Shown here: positions 61,660-64,000 of the stretch, piece after piece
Position numbering within the stretch: the first letter of the stretch is position 1
Layout of the letters: the number at the start of each line of letters is the position of its first letter
NCBI RefSeq assembly: GCF_000337735.1
Contig: NZ_AOHX01000039.1
Span: 219,887-283,886, forward strand
Origin: Natronorubrum sulfidifaciens JCM 14089
GTDB taxonomy: Archaea > Halobacteriota > Halobacteria > Halobacteriales > Natrialbaceae
Direction of reading: 5' to 3'
Length of the DNA: 64,000 bases
Program-made: the position numbers and the translations under genes
The notes under the pieces: model-generated
Seen by the model: only the letters and a program-made list of their open reading frames with translations
The model's database searches: none
What the model was told of the DNA's origin: nothing

Positions 61660-62393
61660 TCGTCATCCACCCGTTGGGAAGCCGTCAGTTCCAACTCGAG
61701 GTCCGCAGTCCGGACGTCTTTTGCGACGTGAATCAGTTCGTTCGTCAGCGCGGCCGCGAGTCCGCTGCCGCCGCGACGACCGACGTTGGTGATCGCCGGC
61801 ACGTCGTAGGTCTCGCTGACCTCGCGGATGCGCTGGCGGCTCTCCTCGGCTTTGACGAATCCGACCGGGGTCGCGACGATTGCCGCAGGGCGTGTGCCGT
61901 TTTCGATACAGTCTGCAAGCGCGAACGCGGCCGTCGGGGCGTTTCCGATCACGGCGATCGCACCGTCGTAGACGCCCTGTTTGTCGAGTTCGAGCACCGA
62001 GGCAGCGGTCCGGGTCATGCCCGTCTCCTTGGCCAACTCAGCCCCGTTTCCGATCGCCTTGCGCTTCTCGCAGTTGTGGCCCCGGCCGGTGATCCCGGCC
62101 TTCGACATCGTGATGTCCGTAACGATGGTGGCTTCCTCGAGGACGGCCCGCGCGCCGGCCCGGACGGGGGCGTCCTCGTCGTCGCCCACGTCGTCGCTCC
62201 CGGTGAACTCGATCAGGTGCTGGAACTCGATGTCGCCCATCGAGTGAACCGACTTCTGTCGAATCCGGTCGGCCAGCGTCTCGTCCGGCACGAACTGGCG
62301 GACGATATCCATGCTCGTCTCGGCGATATCCATCGCGTTCTGTGTGGTCGCGCCCAGATCCGCGTACTCGTCCTCGAAATCTTGCTCAGTCAT
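61656..62393 (-). CDS. cbiC: Cobalt-precorrin-8 methylmutase CbiC
   Basis: A 245-residue CbiC/CobH. The catalytic His lies near the N-terminal part (HSMGDIEFQHLIEF), followed by ITDITMSKAGITGRG and PVGFVKAEESRQRI. It moves the C11 methyl group to C12, giving cobyrinate. It overlaps the cobN end by 8 bases and cbiE by 4. Confidence 0.95.
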   Translation of the reverse strand: MTEQDFEDEYADLGATTQNAMDIAETSMDIVRQFVPDETLADRIRQKSVHSMGDIEFQHLIEFTGSDDVGDDEDAPVRAGARAVLEEATIVTDITMSKAGITGRGHNCEKRKAIGNGAELAKETGMTRTAASVLELDKQGVYDGAIAVIGNAPTAAFALADCIENGTRPAAIVATPVGFVKAEESRQRIREVSETYDVPAITNVGRRGGSGLAAALTNELIHVAKDVRTADLELELTASQRVDDE

Positions 62394-63972
62394 CGTTGGT
62401 TACCTCCATCGCAGAATTGGTCGTCCGCGCCTCGAGATCACCTTCGACCTCGAGGTTCAGATCGCGCAGTTGGTCGACCGTCTCGTCGTCGGCGTCCCAG
62501 AGGTCGCGCTCGATAGCTTCGAGCAGGGTGTCCGTGATGGACTCGAGCGCCCATGGGTTCACCTCGCGCATCCAGTCCTGGCGATCCTCGTCGAACGCGA
62601 ACTTTGCGGCGACGTCTTCCCAGAGCGTGTCGCTCACGACGCCAGTCGTGGCGTCCCAGCCGAGGGTCACGTCGACCGTCGTCGAGAGGTCGCCAGCGCC
62701 TTTGTAGCCGTGTTCCTCCATCGACTCGAGCCAGTCGGGGTTGAGCACGCGGGCGCGCATCGCCTTGCGAACTTTCTCCTCGTTCGTGTAGACGTCGACG
62801 TTGTCCGGATCAGAGGAGTCGCCGACGTAGGAGGCGGGCTCCTCACCCGATATCTCCGACACCGCGGAAATGAACCCGCCGTGGAAGGCGTACCAGTCCG
62901 AGGAGTCGAACTCGTCCTGTTCCATCGTGTCCTCGATCTTTACGGTGGCGTCGACGCTCGAGAGTCGCCGTTCGAAGGCGACGTGGGCGTCCGATACCCG
63001 ACCGCGCGACCCCATCGCATAGCCGCCCCACTGGACGTAGACGCTCGCGAGATCCGAGCGGTCGTCCCAGTTGCCCTCATCAACGGCCTTGTTCGTGCCG
63101 GCTCCGTAGCCGCCGGGTTTCGTCGTGAACACGCGGTGTTTCGCCGCTTTTCGAGCCTCTTTCTCGTCCAGTCCGTCGTCCTCGAGGTCGGCCTGCTCTT
63201 CCTCGACGTGTTTCTTCACGTAGTTCATCTCGTGGGGTTCGTCAAGGTCGACTACGGCATCGACGGCGTCGTGGATGACACCCGCCGCGGCAGGGAACGC
63301 ATCCCGGAACAGCCCGGAGACGCGCGTGGTGACGTCGATTCTGGGTCGGTCGAGTTCCTCGAGTGGGATCGGCTCGACGTCGTCGATCCGGCCTGCGTCG
63401 GTCCACCGGGGTTCGACACCCATCATCGCGAGCACCTGCGCGATCGTCTCGCCGCGGGTTCGTACCGTGGGGGTCCCCCACGCCACGACGCCGATCTCCT
63501 CGGGATAGTCGTCGTTTTCGTTGTAGTGGCGCTCGAGGACGCCTTCGGCGACCTCGCTTCCGACCTGCCAGGCGGCTTTCGCGGGCACCTTGCGCGGATC
63601 GAGCGTGTAGAAGTTCCGCGCGGTCGGCAGCAAGTCGACGCCCCCACGGGTCGGCGCGCCCGACCCACCCGGCGGGACGTACTCGCCCGAGAGTGCGTCT
63701 GCAGTTCGCGGGATCTCGTCTTCGGCCCCCTGCACGCGGGGCTGGGCCCCCTCGCAGATGTACGCGAGGGCCTTCCGCAGGTCGTCGTGAGCGCCCGGCT
63801 TCGCCCGCGCGTCGCCGATCGTCTCGAGATCGACGATCATGAGGTTGATGTTGACTTCATCGTCAGGCCCGCCCTCCAACTCGGAGACGGGGACGTCGAA
63901 GTCGTGTGCGGCCAGCGTCTCGAGCAGGCCGACACTGGTATCATAGACCACGTCGGCGGCCTCGGCGTGGGT
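62386..63972 (-). CDS. cobN: Cobaltochelatase large subunit CobN, 3' part only
   Basis: The C-terminal ~528 residues of a CobN-type chelatase (full proteins are about 1,200-1,300 residues). Typical CobN segments are VVAWGTPTVRTRGETIAQVLAMMG-like, DVTTRVSGLFRDAFP and VFTTKPGGYGAGTNK, and WVEHG-like EEHGYKGAGD near the end. The 5' part is missing because the sequence runs into library adapter at 63973; the apparent MYKRQ start is adapter-derived. CobN usually belongs to the late-cobalt pathway, but haloarchaea combine it with CbiX-type genes. Confidence 0.9.
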   Translation of the reverse strand, partial: THAEAADVVYDTSVGLLETLAAHDFDVPVSELEGGPDDEVNINLMIVDLETIGDARAKPGAHDDLRKALAYICEGAQPRVQGAEDEIPRTADALSGEYVPPGGSGAPTRGGVDLLPTARNFYTLDPRKVPAKAAWQVGSEVAEGVLERHYNENDDYPEEIGVVAWGTPTVRTRGETIAQVLAMMGVEPRWTDAGRIDDVEPIPLEELDRPRIDVTTRVSGLFRDAFPAAAGVIHDAVDAVVDLDEPHEMNYVKKHVEEEQADLEDDGLDEKEARKAAKHRVFTTKPGGYGAGTNKAVDEGNWDDRSDLASVYVQWGGYAMGSRGRVSDAHVAFERRLSSVDATVKIEDTMEQDEFDSSDWYAFHGGFISAVSEISGEEPASYVGDSSDPDNVDVYTNEEKVRKAMRARVLNPDWLESMEEHGYKGAGDLSTTVDVTLGWDATTGVVSDTLWEDVAAKFAFDEDRQDWMREVNPWALESITDTLLEAIERDLWDADDETVDQLRDLNLEVEGDLEARTTNSAMEVTNDD

Positions 63973-64000
63973 CTGTCTCTTATACACATCTCTGATGGCG
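63973..64000. other. Sequencing adapter (Tn5 mosaic end) contamination
   Basis: Bases 63973-63991 are exactly the 19-base Tn5 mosaic end used in Nextera libraries, and 63992-64000 (CTGATGGCG) continue into the first-generation Nextera/454 primer A. The translated form MYKRQ/MCIRDS is a known artefact in databases. These bases are not part of the organism. Confidence 0.95.

Overview
The window is a haloarchaeal chromosome or megaplasmid segment. The evidence is high G+C, very acidic proteins rich in Asp and Glu, many genes overlapping by 1-8 bases, TATA boxes about 25-32 bases before start codons (leaderless transcripts), and archaea-only genes such as transcription factor E, tRNA C56 methyltransferase, CheC/CheD chemotaxis and Bat-type HTH-10 regulators. 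The gene repertoire fits the Natrialbales or a related group, but that placement is inference.

Layout. 1-658: the 3' end of a phosphotransferase. 730-8025 (minus): an SDR oxidoreductase, an acyl-CoA ligase and a complete LivFGMHJ-type ABC importer, which together look like a carboxylate uptake and CoA-activation operon. 8387-17175 (plus): a secretion ATPase with an unusual 375-residue acidic tail, its TadC-like membrane partner and five small pilin-like proteins. 17182-18387: an uncharacterised protein with a degenerate nuclease-like N-terminus. 18540-28046: chemotaxis genes, with cheY-B-A-C-C-D-R as one tightly packed minus-strand operon plus two CheW-like genes. 28087-30065: tfe, DUF2110 and a lipoprotein. 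30158-32563: a metallo-hydrolase, trm56 and two small membrane proteins.

32645-42023 is an acetate-use region. It holds acs, a two-subunit sodium/solute symporter and a Usp gene, then a Bat-like regulator carrying an N-terminal integrase-type domain, then a second acs. 42103-45556 holds a cation/proton antiporter, two Usp genes and a small membrane protein. 45658-49178 is a four-gene block of extremely acidic proteins. They have glycine-zipper segments, tandem acidic repeats, 11-residue amphipathic repeats and a Rho-N/SAP-like end. No known system explains it, so it is the best candidate for an undescribed system here.

49399-63972 is a cobalamin (anaerobic-type corrin ring) cluster: cbiX, two cbiH, cbiG, cbiF, cbiL, cbiT, cbiA, cbiE, cbiC and the 3' part of cobN, with a ferredoxin, a DUF3209 protein, a beta-propeller protein and a protein that looks like a dead LAGLIDADG endonuclease. 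Several of these enzymes carry Cys/His-rich appendages. The last 28 bases (63973-64000) are sequencing-library adapter, not genome, so cobN is cut by a contig end.

No rRNA, tRNA, CRISPR array, transposase or prophage was recognised.
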